Positions 16,156-24,037 of a stretch of DNA of 64,000 bases are shown here, piece by piece. A model generated the notes under the pieces. That model ran no database searches. It was not told where the DNA came from and saw only the letters and a program-made list of their open reading frames with translations. Within the stretch, counting starts at the first letter, position 1. Every line of letters starts with the position of its first letter. The stretch comes from Pseudomonadales bacterium (GTDB taxonomy: Bacteria; Pseudomonadota; Gammaproteobacteria; Pseudomonadales; Azotimanducaceae), in assembly GCA_028281885.1 (NCBI GenBank), contig JANQJA010000017.1:62001-126000 (forward strand), in the 5' to 3' direction. Made by a program: the position numbers and the translations under genes.

Positions 16156-17250
16156 TTACTCTGACTCCTTCTGTTCGACGACGGGCGTTTGCTCGGCGAT
16201 CAGTCCCCGCGCCCGGGCCCGCTTCTCCCATTCCCTGCGTGCGAGCACCTGCATGTCGGTGCTCTGGTCCATCTCGTCAACAATCTCCATCCCCAGCAGT
16301 GTCTCAATGACGTCTTCCATGGTGACAATGCCGGCCATGCCGCCGTATTCGTCGACGACCAGGGCGATATGCTCGCGCCGGGTGACAAAGCGGCTGAACA
16401 ATTCCGGCAGGGGGAAGTCCTGGGGAATAATAATGATCTCGCGACGGAGCGTGGCAATCATGTCATCCCCGCGCTCCTCGATGAGCGCGGCGAGGAGTTC
16501 GTCCTTCAGAAAGTAGCCGGTGATGTGGTCTTTCGTCCCCTCAAAGATAGGAATGCGAGAGAAATGCAGCGTCTCCCGTGAGTCAAAAAAGTCCTTGATG
16601 GTCTCATCTTCTGATGCCACATCGACCACGGTCCTCGGCGTCATGATGTCGTTGGCGGTGATTCGGTGGAAGCGCAGCAGATTGCCGATAATCTCCGACT
16701 CGGATTCATTGAACACGCCTTCCTCGGCGCCGATTTCCGCCATGGCGAGGAAATCGGAACGGGAGAAGATACTGCCCTTCGTGTCCTTCTTGAGGGAGGA
16801 AGTGACGAGCTGGCACAACCACACCAGCGGCAGCAGCAGGGTGATCACGATGCGCAGTGAGCTGACGGTAAAACCGACCAGTTCCTGCCAGTAGGTGGCG
16901 CCGATCGTCTTCGGCACGATCTCCGAGATGATCAGTATCGCCAGCGTCATCACCACGGGAACAACCACACCCGTGATCAGTGGATTGACCTCGGCCCAGA
17001 TGGCGGTGGCTTCGGCCCCTACGCCGATCGCGCCGACGGTGTGGGCAATGGTATTGAGCGTCAGGATGGCGGCCAGCGGGCGGTCGATATTGGCCTTGAA
17101 TTCGTTAAGCTGGCGTCCCAGTGCCGTTCCCTCGCGCTGCTTGATCTCGGCAAACGAAGGGGTCGTGCTCAATAGTACCGCTTCCCACAGTGAGCAGAGG
17201 AAAGAGAAGACGATCGAAACGAGAAAGAAAATGATCAGCATCGTATACAT
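16156..17250 (-). CDS. CNNM/DUF21 transmembrane protein with paired CBS domains
   Basis: 364 residues: a DUF21 membrane domain with three to four segments (MLIIFFLVSIVFSFLCSLWE, then PLAAILTLNTIAHTVGA and GVVVPVVMTLAILIISEIVPKTIGA). A linker and two CBS motifs follow, including TPRTVVDVASEDETI and HIALVVDEYGGMAGIVTMED. The C-terminal CorC/HlyC domain of many relatives is missing. Such proteins are linked to magnesium or other cation export. It faces the FkbM gene with a 14-base gap. Confidence 0.88.
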   Translation of the reverse strand: MYTMLIIFFLVSIVFSFLCSLWEAVLLSTTPSFAEIKQREGTALGRQLNEFKANIDRPLAAILTLNTIAHTVGAIGVGAEATAIWAEVNPLITGVVVPVVMTLAILIISEIVPKTIGATYWQELVGFTVSSLRIVITLLLPLVWLCQLVTSSLKKDTKGSIFSRSDFLAMAEIGAEEGVFNESESEIIGNLLRFHRITANDIMTPRTVVDVASEDETIKDFFDSRETLHFSRIPIFEGTKDHITGYFLKDELLAALIEERGDDMIATLRREIIIIPQDFPLPELFSRFVTRREHIALVVDEYGGMAGIVTMEDVIETLLGMEIVDEMDQSTDMQVLARREWEKRARARGLIAEQTPVVEQKESE

Positions 17251-17668
17251 AGCTGAAGCATAAACGCCCAGTGCGCTCTGATCGACTCAATTACGCTTTT
17301 TCGCTCAGTAAGATCAGCGCAACCGGCATTTTCGAATGGTTTTTGTGCCTGTGAGCCTGATCGCGAGGACGTCTCCTGGGATTGAGCCGAGACTGTGAAA
17401 ATCCTACGTAGCGTAAGTGAAGTGGCCAGGGTACGCGAGAAGTTACTCTGACGCTTTACTCTGACCCCTTGAATTGTAGTCAAACCAAAAAACACTGATC
17501 GCACCATGAATAACCTCTACTCCCAGCGAGCGTTCTAGAATTAGTGAGGCAAGTTCCACAGATAGTTGCAATTGAGAAATCAGGAAGTATTCGCAATGAC
17601 TGCTTCTCGTCGAAAAGTGGCCAGCCATAGGGCTATTGCTCAAGAACTGAGCACGTTAGGGAAGACGC
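17251..17668. other. Intergenic stretch without a convincing gene
   Basis: About 420 bases between the CNNM gene and the HEPN-like gene. Short frames on both strands (for example 17443-17643 minus and 17566-17757 plus) lack ribosome sites and family features. The only clear element is the GGGGTCAGAGTAAAG-type repeat at 17442-17470. Base composition falls from GC-rich to AT-rich past the repeat, which suggests an insertion boundary. Confidence 0.6.
17442..17470 (-). repeat. GGGGTCAGAGTAAAG-type repeat, copy 1
   Basis: Read on the minus strand it is AAGGGGTCAGAGTAAAG followed by CGTCAGAGTAAC. A near-identical unit lies in opposite orientation at 22901-22929 (GGGGTCAGAGTAAAG then TGCCAGAGTCAC). 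Within each unit the CAGAGT word occurs twice. Such sequences are common next to IS200-like/REP-associated tyrosine transposase (RAYT) remnants in gammaproteobacteria; no transposase gene is present here. Confidence 0.6.
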
Positions 17669-18127
17669 TCACTTTTTCGTCAAGTCATGGCATATCTGCA
17701 CAAAGAACTCGTTTAAGTGGAATCGTTCCGCAGTCTCAATACTTAGCGAAGAGTTAAGTACTGCTAACCCTTGTTCAAGCCCATCTGTCATATCAGTGAA
17801 CGCCCGTTGGGCACTCTCCCACAAATCAATCCATTCTTTGAGCGTTGGTCTGTAATTGAGCTCGTGTGAATACTTGTTTCTAATGCGATTGATCTCCTCA
17901 AGGACTTCCTTTCTTTCGATGTCGATAATTCCATTCTCGTAGGTGGCTTGTAGAACTTGATAAAATCCGCTGTTGCTTAACTCAACTGCTTTGTTGGTAT
18001 TTTTTTCTCTTAGCCGTTTGCGCAGCATGAACTCCACAACTATATGACCTTGAAGAAACCAGCCAATATCAGGTCTGTCGTTCAGAGTTTCGTAATAGAT
18101 TTCCATCTCATCGAATAAGTCGGACAT
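17669..18127 (-). CDS. HEPN-like hypothetical protein in an AT-rich patch
   Basis: 152 residues, mostly helical and soluble. An Rx4H motif (R83-NKYS-H88) in INRIRNKYSHEL matches the HEPN superfamily, many of whose members are RNases of toxin or defence systems; others (DUF4145-like) are uncharacterised. I start at ATG 18127, seven bases after GGGAG, not at the upstream GTG 18178, which has no ribosome site. Hand counts of two lines in the gene give about 40-42% G+C against about 63% in a line of the 19.8 kb region. Together with the nearby tRNA-Arg this suggests transfer. No partner antitoxin gene is visible. Confidence 0.6.
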   Translation of the reverse strand: MSDLFDEMEIYYETLNDRPDIGWFLQGHIVVEFMLRKRLREKNTNKAVELSNSGFYQVLQATYENGIIDIERKEVLEEINRIRNKYSHELNYRPTLKEWIDLWESAQRAFTDMTDGLEQGLAVLNSSLSIETAERFHLNEFFVQICHDLTKK

Positions 18128-18304
18128 ACATTGACTCCCAATATCAGCGTTAGAAATAGCATGATTCTTCAAGTCCACCTGTTCACACGTGTTGCATCCG
18201 CTTCTGGTAGAACTGTTTCAGATTTCCGTCTGTTCAGGTATCTCGATAGCATCTTCCACCTCAATCTTCAAAGTGTTAGATGGTCTTTTAGTCAGGAAAA
18301 AAGA

Positions 18305-18381
18305 TGGCGCCCCGGGCAGGAGTCGAACCTGCGGCCTACCGCTTAGGAGGCGGTCGCTCTATCCAACTGAGCTACCGGGGC
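18305..18381 (-). tRNA. tRNA-Arg(CCU)
   Basis: A complete 77-base cloverleaf on the minus strand. The acceptor GCCCCGG pairs with CCGGGGC, with encoded CCA at 18305-18307. The D-arm GCTC...GAGC, anticodon stem ACCGC/GCGGT with loop CTCCTAA (anticodon CCT) and T-arm GCAGG-TTCGACT-CCTGC are intact. A TAGAAT box lies just upstream on the minus strand. It reads the rare AGG codon. Confidence 0.97.
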
Positions 18382-18460
18382 GTGGCCCGGATTCTAACAG
18401 ACTTAATCTGTCTCCTGACTGATGTAGACTGCATCCCAGCTGTACAGATGTAGGCCACCG

Positions 18461-18847
18461 ATGGATATTGCCGGGATTCTGGAAACCTCAACAACGATTA
18501 CGGTGGTGGGGATGTCTGCGCGTCCCGATCGCGCGAGCCACGAGGTCGGGATGTATCTGTCGCGGTATTACACGGTCATTCCGGTGAATCCCAACTATGC
18601 CGAGATCGATGGCATGACCTGCTATCCTGATCTGGAATCGGTGCCGGTACCGGTGGATGTCGTGGATGTGTTCCAGCGTTCGGAGAACATAAAGCCCTTT
18701 GTCGAGCCTGCGGTCAGGATCGGTGCGCGCTGTTTCTGGATGCAGCTGGGGATCAGCAATGAGGCCGCAGCCTCACGCCTGGAGGAGGCCGGTATCTTCG
18801 TGGTGCAGGATCGATGTACCAAAATTGAGCATATGCGCCTGTCGTGA
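18461..18847 (+). CDS. CoA-binding domain protein (YccU-like)
   Basis: 128 residues forming one Rossmann-type CoA-binding domain: ITVVGMSARPDRASHEVGMY at the start, VIPVNPNYAEIDGMTCYPDL in the middle and CFWMQLGISNEAAA with IFVVQDRCTKIEH at the end. This matches the small stand-alone family related to the succinyl-CoA synthetase alpha N-domain. The biochemical role is unknown. The stop overlaps the GTG of the next gene, so it probably starts a three-gene operon. Confidence 0.9.
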   Translation: MDIAGILETSTTITVVGMSARPDRASHEVGMYLSRYYTVIPVNPNYAEIDGMTCYPDLESVPVPVDVVDVFQRSENIKPFVEPAVRIGARCFWMQLGISNEAAASRLEEAGIFVVQDRCTKIEHMRLS

Positions 18848-19503
18848 TTTCCATTGTGATTCCGGTCCTCAATGAGGCGGCGGGCATTCAGACAATGCTT
18901 GAGCAATTACCGGCTGATGCCGAAGTCATCGTGGTGGACGGTGGTAGCACTGACGATACCTTGGCGCTCGCCTCGGTTACCGGGGTCAGGGTGCTCAAGT
19001 CGGCAAGAGGCCGCGCAAACCAGATGAACACCGGTGCAGCTGAGGCCACAGGCGACGTGCTGGTATTCCTGCATGCCGATACCCGGCTTCCCGCTACCTT
19101 TATCGAAGAAATGGAGCGCTTCACCGGGTCGGACCGGGTCTGGGGGCGCTTCAATGTTCGGTTGAGCGGCGCTCATGTCATGTTCCGCGTCATTGCGTTC
19201 ATGATGAACTGGCGCTCTCGCCTGACGGGCGTCGCGACCGGCGATCAGGCGATGTTTATCCGTCGCGTGTCGTTCGCGGCAATGGGAGGATTCTTGTCCA
19301 TTCCGCTGATGGAAGATATTGAACTCTCGAAACGGTTGCTGGGTAGCGGATACAAGCCCTATTGTTCCTGGGCGCGGGTGACGACATCGAGTCGTCGTTG
19401 GGAAGAAAACGGTATCTGGCGGACGATCCTGCTGATGTGGCGGCTCAGGCTCGCGTATTATCGGGGGGCTGATCCGGCTGATCTTGCCGGAAAGTACCAC
19501 TGA
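18844..19503 (+). CDS. TIGR04283-type GT2 glycosyltransferase
   Basis: 219 residues, GTG start overlapping the previous stop by four bases. N-terminal GT2 fold: ISIVIPVLNEAAGIQ, VDGGSTDDTLALA and the DXD-like FLHADTRLP. The ATGDQAMFIRR block and the C-terminal RTILLMWRLRLAYYRGADP are typical of TIGR04283, named for arsenosugar biosynthesis. Partner TIGR04282 follows directly. The arsM and arsS genes of the arsenosugar pathway are not in the window, so another role in surface sugar or lipid decoration is possible. Confidence 0.88.
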   Translation: MISIVIPVLNEAAGIQTMLEQLPADAEVIVVDGGSTDDTLALASVTGVRVLKSARGRANQMNTGAAEATGDVLVFLHADTRLPATFIEEMERFTGSDRVWGRFNVRLSGAHVMFRVIAFMMNWRSRLTGVATGDQAMFIRRVSFAAMGGFLSIPLMEDIELSKRLLGSGYKPYCSWARVTTSSRRWEENGIWRTILLMWRLRLAYYRGADPADLAGKYH

Positions 19504-20105
19504 TGCGTTTCCCCGATGCCGTCATTCTGATTTTTTGTAAGGCGCCGATCTCCGGGCGGGTCAAAACGCGCCTTGCTGAAACTGTTGGCGACGAGGTAGC
19601 GACCCGGGTTCATGAACAGCTGGCCGTGCGAATGATTGAATGCGCTATCTCAGCGGAGCTGGCACCGGTGCAACTCTGGACGGACCCGCTGGATCATCCG
19701 TTTTTTGAGCGATTCCCGTTACCGCGATTTGAACAACGAGGCGCCGACCTGGGCGAGAGAATGCATCATGCGCTGGCCACGGCGCTGACGTCTGATCAGG
19801 TGAGCCGCGCCTTGTTGGTGGGGACGGACTGTCCGCCGATCGATGCCGATTATCTGCAGGCGGCGCTGACTGCGCTGGATGGCGGGGATGCGGTGATTGG
19901 CCCGGCTGAAGATGGCGGTTATGGCTTGATTGGACTGCGAAGCGTGGATTCAATCCTGTTTACGGACATCCCCTGGAGTACTGACCAGGTTGCCGAGATG
20001 ACGCTGGCGCGGCTCAGCCAGGCGGGAATGAAGTTTGAAGTTCTGCCCACGATCTGGGATGTGGATACCGAGGCCGACCTGCGTCGCTGGCAGGCGACGG
20101 AATAG
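19503..20105 (+). CDS. TIGR04282/DUF2064 family nucleotidyl- or glycosyltransferase-like protein
   Basis: 200 residues, ATG sharing one base with the previous stop (TGATG). Family blocks: ILIFCKAPISGRVKTRLAE at the N-terminus, LLVGTDCPPIDADYLQAA near 110, VIGPAEDGGYGLIGLR near 135, DIPWSTDQVAEMT and the terminal VDTEADLRRW. The fold is GT-A-like. It is nearly always coupled to a TIGR04283 protein, as here. Function is inferred only from its association with arsenosugar loci. Confidence 0.88.
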   Translation: MRFPDAVILIFCKAPISGRVKTRLAETVGDEVATRVHEQLAVRMIECAISAELAPVQLWTDPLDHPFFERFPLPRFEQRGADLGERMHHALATALTSDQVSRALLVGTDCPPIDADYLQAALTALDGGDAVIGPAEDGGYGLIGLRSVDSILFTDIPWSTDQVAEMTLARLSQAGMKFEVLPTIWDVDTEADLRRWQATE

Positions 20106-20136
20106 AAGACGCCGGCCTTACTCCGCGATTCGGTCT

Positions 20137-20739
20137 CTACTGCGTTCGCGAGACTGAACTCTGAGAATCCGCTATCGAGTCGAGTTGTTGGGCATGGGCC
20201 TTTTCCCTCGCCCGCTGCCTTGCCCTCGAAATGACCCGGTCAAACTGGCACGGATTGAGTCCCAGGTTGCGTTGTACGGTCGGCCGGTCCAGATCAAATA
20301 GATAATGCTGCACCAGTATCTCGCGGTCGCGTTCCATGGTCAGGCGGCCTAGTATCTGCGTGACCCTCTGCGACTCTTCTTTTTGTTCGACTTCTATTGG
20401 TGCATCGGGTTCGGCGGACGGCACCAGCATCTCGCCGTGAATGTTCAGCAGCTCTCGGCGGTGGTTATCGCGGCGCGCAGAGGCAATCAGCAGGTTACGA
20501 ATCGTGCTGAACGCAAACGTGGTGAGCGTCTCGGGCTTCTCAATGGTGCATTCCCTGAGTCGCTGGATGATCAGCATCAGCGTGTCCTGCGTCAGGTCTT
20601 CGGCCAGCATGTCGCTCATGCCCAATCGGCGAGCAAATCGCAAGAGCGGTTCCTGCAGTGCCCGGCACAGGGGGTCTTCAGCCCCTCTGTCACCCCGCTC
20701 GACGCGTACTGCCAGTTCGTTCAGTTCGATTGGGGCCAT
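20137..20739 (-). CDS. ECF-like RNA polymerase sigma factor
   Basis: 200 residues with the sigma-2 region DMLAEDLTQDTLMLIIQRL near 45-63 and a sigma-4 helix-turn-helix region RDREILVQHYLFD ... CQFDRVISRARQR near 140-185. It is clearly paralogous to the sigma factor at 34581-35156 (shared AED-TQDTL and FDRVISRAR blocks). No anti-sigma gene is adjacent. It is divergent from the winged-helix/TPR regulator across a 152-base gap, which suggests linked control. Target promoters are unknown. Confidence 0.85.
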   Translation of the reverse strand: MAPIELNELAVRVERGDRGAEDPLCRALQEPLLRFARRLGMSDMLAEDLTQDTLMLIIQRLRECTIEKPETLTTFAFSTIRNLLIASARRDNHRRELLNIHGEMLVPSAEPDAPIEVEQKEESQRVTQILGRLTMERDREILVQHYLFDLDRPTVQRNLGLNPCQFDRVISRARQRAREKAHAQQLDSIADSQSSVSRTQ

Positions 20740-20891
20740 GATCTGTTCTCCTGCCTCGGAAGGTCATTTGATTAAAAAGTAGGCAGAGAAGTCCTGTTGG
20801 ACGTCTGATCAAATTCTGATGTTTAATTGAACAGTGCGAATAACCACCACGCCTGTACAACCTGGCAGTAAGGAAACGCCCACCTAAGGTC

Positions 20892-22376
20892 ATGGCCGAA
20901 GACCAATTCAAACTGGCGGAATGGACGGTCCGCCCTTCCGAGCTGATGCTGGAGTCCAGCGAGACCTCGCTGCGGCTCGAACCCAAGGCCATGGCGGTGC
21001 TACAACTGCTCGCCGCGCGCGCCCCTGACGTCGTTTCCATGGAAGAGCTGCTGGCCGAGGTCTGGTCCGGCACGGTCGTGGGCCACGACGCGGTCTACCG
21101 CGCCATCAAGTTGCTCAGGCGAGCTTTCGGCGATAAACCCAGATCACCCCGCTTCATCGAATCCATCGCCAAAAAGGGCTATCGCCTGAAGGTCGAGGTG
21201 GAGCAGGGGTCAGGCAGGTCCGCACAGCCCGTTGCCGCGATCCCTGAACCGGTCGTTGGGCATGTGTTGGTCGCGCTCGAGATGAATGCCGATCCGCCGC
21301 CCACGCTGAAGAAGCTCGCCACGGAGACCGCTCGCTATCTCGCCTGGAATGCGGATGCCTTCAAAGTGCAACTACAGCCGCGGAATGCAAGCCAGAGTCA
21401 TTACCTGATTCGCCTTGAGGCGGATGCCGCCACCGAGACGCGTTTCCGATGGGAGCTGTTTGAACAGCAGGTGCAAACCATCATCTGGTCGGGCGATCAC
21501 GTGGAAGCATTGAACGAGGGCACGTTGCGACGTGTGGCTGAAATTCTCGCTGATGGTGCCGCCGACCAGATTCGACGTCACAAGATCCAGGAGCTGTCGG
21601 TTCCCGGCGCTAATGCTAACAACTACTGGGGGTTGATTCTCACGTCCGACAAATTTGAGGGCGTCTCTGCCGAGGCCATGGCCGGGCGCCGCGAGCGTCT
21701 GAAAACCGCCATCGGCCTTTTTCCCAAACTCGCGCCGGCCTATGCGGCCTACGCCGAGTTGTGTAGCGCCGAAATCCTGAATGGCAGTACCGACGATCCC
21801 AAGGCGGCCTACAAGGAAGCGCAGGCAGCCGTCGCCGAAGCCGTTGAACTCGATCGCGATGGTCCCTATGTACTGAGCCGCTGCGGCGCGGTCCTCGCTC
21901 GGCTGGGCGATCTTCAGCGCGGCGCGGAGCTGTGCCAACGCGCCGTGGATCTCGCACCTACGGCGTCTACCAAGGAAGCGTTGGCGCGCGTGCTGACCTT
22001 TTCCGGTGAACCGGATCGCGCAATCCCGCTGCTGCGGGAAATCATGGACACCACGCCGCAGGGCCATGTGTTTGTTTGGGGCAAGCTCGTGGTACCGCTG
22101 ATGCAAAAGGGTGACCTTGAGGCCGCCATGCCCTATTCAGTACGCATGATTTCAAGCTATCCCAACGACTTCTTTGCATGGGTGTTGCACTGCAGCCTGG
22201 CGTTTCAGCTGGGGGACGAGGCAACCGGGCTCAAGGCGTGGGAAGAAGTCCAGCGCCTGTCACCCGGGCTTTCGATCGATGACGCGATTGCCGCCACTGC
22301 CAAGACCTACGCCCGCATTGACGAGCACAGGGCGCGGCTGACTGACGGCCTCGTGATGCTGAAGGACGCGCTTTAG
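20892..22376 (+). CDS. Winged-helix (OmpR/CadC-type) transcription regulator with TPR domain
   Basis: 494 residues. Residues about 7-95 are a Trans_reg_C winged helix (LRLEPKAMAVLQLLAARAPD, LLAEVWSGTVVGHDAVYRAI, FIESIAKKGYRL). A middle region of about 130 residues follows, then TPR-like helices from 245 to the end, with PAYAAYAELCSAEILNG and APTASTKEALARVLTFSGEP. Unlike CadC it has no membrane segment, so it should sense a cytoplasmic signal or partner. An AAGG site precedes the ATG. It is divergent from a sigma factor gene. Confidence 0.85.
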   Translation: MAEDQFKLAEWTVRPSELMLESSETSLRLEPKAMAVLQLLAARAPDVVSMEELLAEVWSGTVVGHDAVYRAIKLLRRAFGDKPRSPRFIESIAKKGYRLKVEVEQGSGRSAQPVAAIPEPVVGHVLVALEMNADPPPTLKKLATETARYLAWNADAFKVQLQPRNASQSHYLIRLEADAATETRFRWELFEQQVQTIIWSGDHVEALNEGTLRRVAEILADGAADQIRRHKIQELSVPGANANNYWGLILTSDKFEGVSAEAMAGRRERLKTAIGLFPKLAPAYAAYAELCSAEILNGSTDDPKAAYKEAQAAVAEAVELDRDGPYVLSRCGAVLARLGDLQRGAELCQRAVDLAPTASTKEALARVLTFSGEPDRAIPLLREIMDTTPQGHVFVWGKLVVPLMQKGDLEAAMPYSVRMISSYPNDFFAWVLHCSLAFQLGDEATGLKAWEEVQRLSPGLSIDDAIAATAKTYARIDEHRARLTDGLVMLKDAL

Positions 22377-22792
22377 CAGATATTGCCCCGAAGGTTATTG
22401 CCACGACGCAAAAGTCGCTTGCGCTTCTCTTCCTGTTGGCCGCTGACGATCTTGTAGGCCTCTGCGTAGATTGGGGCAGTGATCGTTCGCTTGTTCCTTT
22501 TAAGCGCAAGCTTGGCCGCTTCCGTACCCGCATCAAAGGAGCAATAGAGTCCCCGCCTGAGGAAGGCCTTATTGTTCACCCATTCATGCAGATCACGCTG
22601 CACGTTTGCATACGCGGTCCTGGCCTCTCTTGTCTCAAAAACCTCCGGCTCCAACATCAGTCCGGCCCCGGCACCAAACGCGTTCCAGAGCATCCCCTGA
22701 ATGCGTTCAAGGTCCCCGATCTTCGGGGGTCTGCTGGTGCTCGACTTCTTCTTTGCGACCTTCTTCTTTGCAACTTTTTTCTTGGCAACCAT
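22373..22792 (-). CDS. Small basic protein with lysine-rich AKKK N-terminal tail
   Basis: 139 residues from the ATG at 22792, six bases after AAAGGAG; a longer reading from 22843 lacks such a site. The N-terminus is a tandem VAKKK tail (three copies), like histone H1-like or other nucleic-acid-binding tails. A roughly 110-residue folded part follows, with LERIQGMLWNAFGAGAGLML and DLHEWVNNKAFLRRGLYC. I do not recognise the family. The tail probably contacts DNA or RNA. The 3' end overlaps the convergent regulator gene by four bases. Confidence 0.7.
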   Translation of the reverse strand: MVAKKKVAKKKVAKKKSSTSRPPKIGDLERIQGMLWNAFGAGAGLMLEPEVFETREARTAYANVQRDLHEWVNNKAFLRRGLYCSFDAGTEAAKLALKRNKRTITAPIYAEAYKIVSGQQEEKRKRLLRRGNNLRGNIC

Positions 22793-22900
22793 GTTTCGCT
22801 CCTTTAATGAAGGCGCCCTTCGAGGAGTCGGGGCGCGTGACATTTAAAGTGACACGACTGAGCAAAAACTGACACCTCCGGCTGCGGAACAAGAAAACGG

Positions 22901-22929
22901 GGGGTCAGAGTAAAGTGCCAGAGTCACTC
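22901..22929 (+). repeat. GGGGTCAGAGTAAAG-type repeat, copy 2
   Basis: GGGGTCAGAGTAAAG then TGCCAGAGTCACTC, in inverted orientation to the copy at 17442-17470. The 60 bases after it contain a hairpin: AATCGT (22955-22960) with ACGATT (22976-22981), and inner GGCG/CGCC around the loop ATTCA. A short frame after the repeat stops at 22983. This looks like the end of a decayed mobile element; no transposase is present. Confidence 0.55.
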
Positions 22930-23030
22930 AAGAGATTGGGAACACCGCATACGGAATCGTGCGGCGATTCACGCCACGATTAACGGGTCTTCACCATTGA
23001 GATGAAGAAGTGCGGAGGCGCGGCGCCGGC

Positions 23031-23759
23031 TCAGGTATCAAACGCCGAGACCAGTTTGATGTCGCTGGTGTCGGGCGCAGGGGGCGGTGGTTCTTTTTTC
23101 TTTTCTTCCTCGTCCAGCAGATCACTGCCAGCTGCGGCAAGCGACATGCCCGAGGTGTCCGGGTTCACCATTTCCTTTTCTTCTTGCAGTGTCTCCAGAA
23201 CGGCGCCTGGCTCGTCGAGGCCGAAGTCCGGTGCTTCAACTTCCGGGACTGAATCGTTGGCAGGTTCCACGAGTGGCGATCCGTCGTTGTCACTGACGCT
23301 GTAGCTGCTGAGATCAATATCCACCTCGACAACTTCTTTCGGCGTGGCAAGCGGCAGGTCGTTGTTTTCGGCGAGGCTGATGCCGGAAAGGTCAATGTCC
23401 GGTGCGGGTGGTGGTGGACTCGGTTCCACCAGATTGCCCTCGTTCGGGGCGAGGCTCAACTCTGTCTCGCCGGTCGCCGGTGCGGCAGTGGCTGCCGGGG
23501 CGCTTGAGGCCGCTGGCGCTTCGGATTTAACCGCCTTGATCTTGACGTCGGCCCCGATTTTTTTCAGCGCGGTACCAATCTTGATGGCCTGTTCTTTGTC
23601 CGGCGTACGCTTCAGCACCACTTGTTTGCCGGAAAATAACGCCTGCATCTGTTCCGGTCCGGCTTTCAGCATCTTGGCCATGTGGGCCTTCACGGAGATG
23701 ATCTGATGACCCTCAAGAATCTGGCCGCTGAATACGATGGCGTAGGTGATTGAGCTCAT
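23031..23759 (-). CDS. Acidic protein with DUF805-type N-terminal module and repeated short motif
   Basis: 242 residues from ATG 23759; the longer reading from 23810 adds 17 unlikely residues. Residues 1-76 (YAIVFSGQILEGHQI, LFSGKQVVLKRTPDKEQA, LKKIGADVKI) resemble the small module found at the N-terminus of some DUF805 and RDD membrane proteins. The rest is low-complexity, acidic and proline-rich. It carries five or six degenerate copies of a motif like D-x-S-x-x-S-L-A-x-x-G-x-D-L-L (near 99-111, 121-131, 147-157, 201-215 and 230-239). No membrane segment is present. Function unknown. Confidence 0.65.
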   Translation of the reverse strand: MSSITYAIVFSGQILEGHQIISVKAHMAKMLKAGPEQMQALFSGKQVVLKRTPDKEQAIKIGTALKKIGADVKIKAVKSEAPAASSAPAATAAPATGETELSLAPNEGNLVEPSPPPPAPDIDLSGISLAENNDLPLATPKEVVEVDIDLSSYSVSDNDGSPLVEPANDSVPEVEAPDFGLDEPGAVLETLQEEKEMVNPDTSGMSLAAAGSDLLDEEEKKKEPPPPAPDTSDIKLVSAFDT

Positions 23760-23870
23760 GCCGTTCGGTCCGGTACCGGTTGGCAAAAATATAATGCATG
23801 GATGGAGCAAATGACAGGATTCAAGTCCTTGTTCCAGTTCAGTTTTCAGTTGCCGTTGTACACAAAAGAA

Positions 23871-23901
23871 TCAAAAAAAAGGCCAGCGGGGGGCTGGCCT
23901 T
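23871..23901 (-). terminator. Intrinsic terminator (minus strand)
   Basis: A 9-bp stem AAGGCCAGC/GCTGGCCTT (23879-23887 and 23893-23901) with a loop of five C on the minus strand, followed on that strand by a run of T (bases 23880 down to 23873). It lies 137 bases past the stop of the alpha/beta hydrolase gene and ends that transcript before the acidic-protein gene. Confidence 0.85.
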
Positions 23902-24037
23902 GTGAATACTCTCTTATTGGCTATCGAGAGAGTAGAGGGAGCAATTGGGCAGAAACCGCCTGCGGCGGTCAGCTGCACGGAAAACAGGGCTAAATACGCG
24001 CTGCTCAGTAACTTGGATTACGCAATGCGCAATGAGT

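Noticed and set aside
17566..17757. Short plus-strand frame overlapping the end of the HEPN-like gene
   Set aside because: No ribosome site, no recognisable residues, and it overlaps a better-supported gene.
23802..23993. 63-codon plus-strand frame
   Set aside because: It runs through the minus-strand terminator hairpin and its poly-A stretch, so it is not a credible gene.
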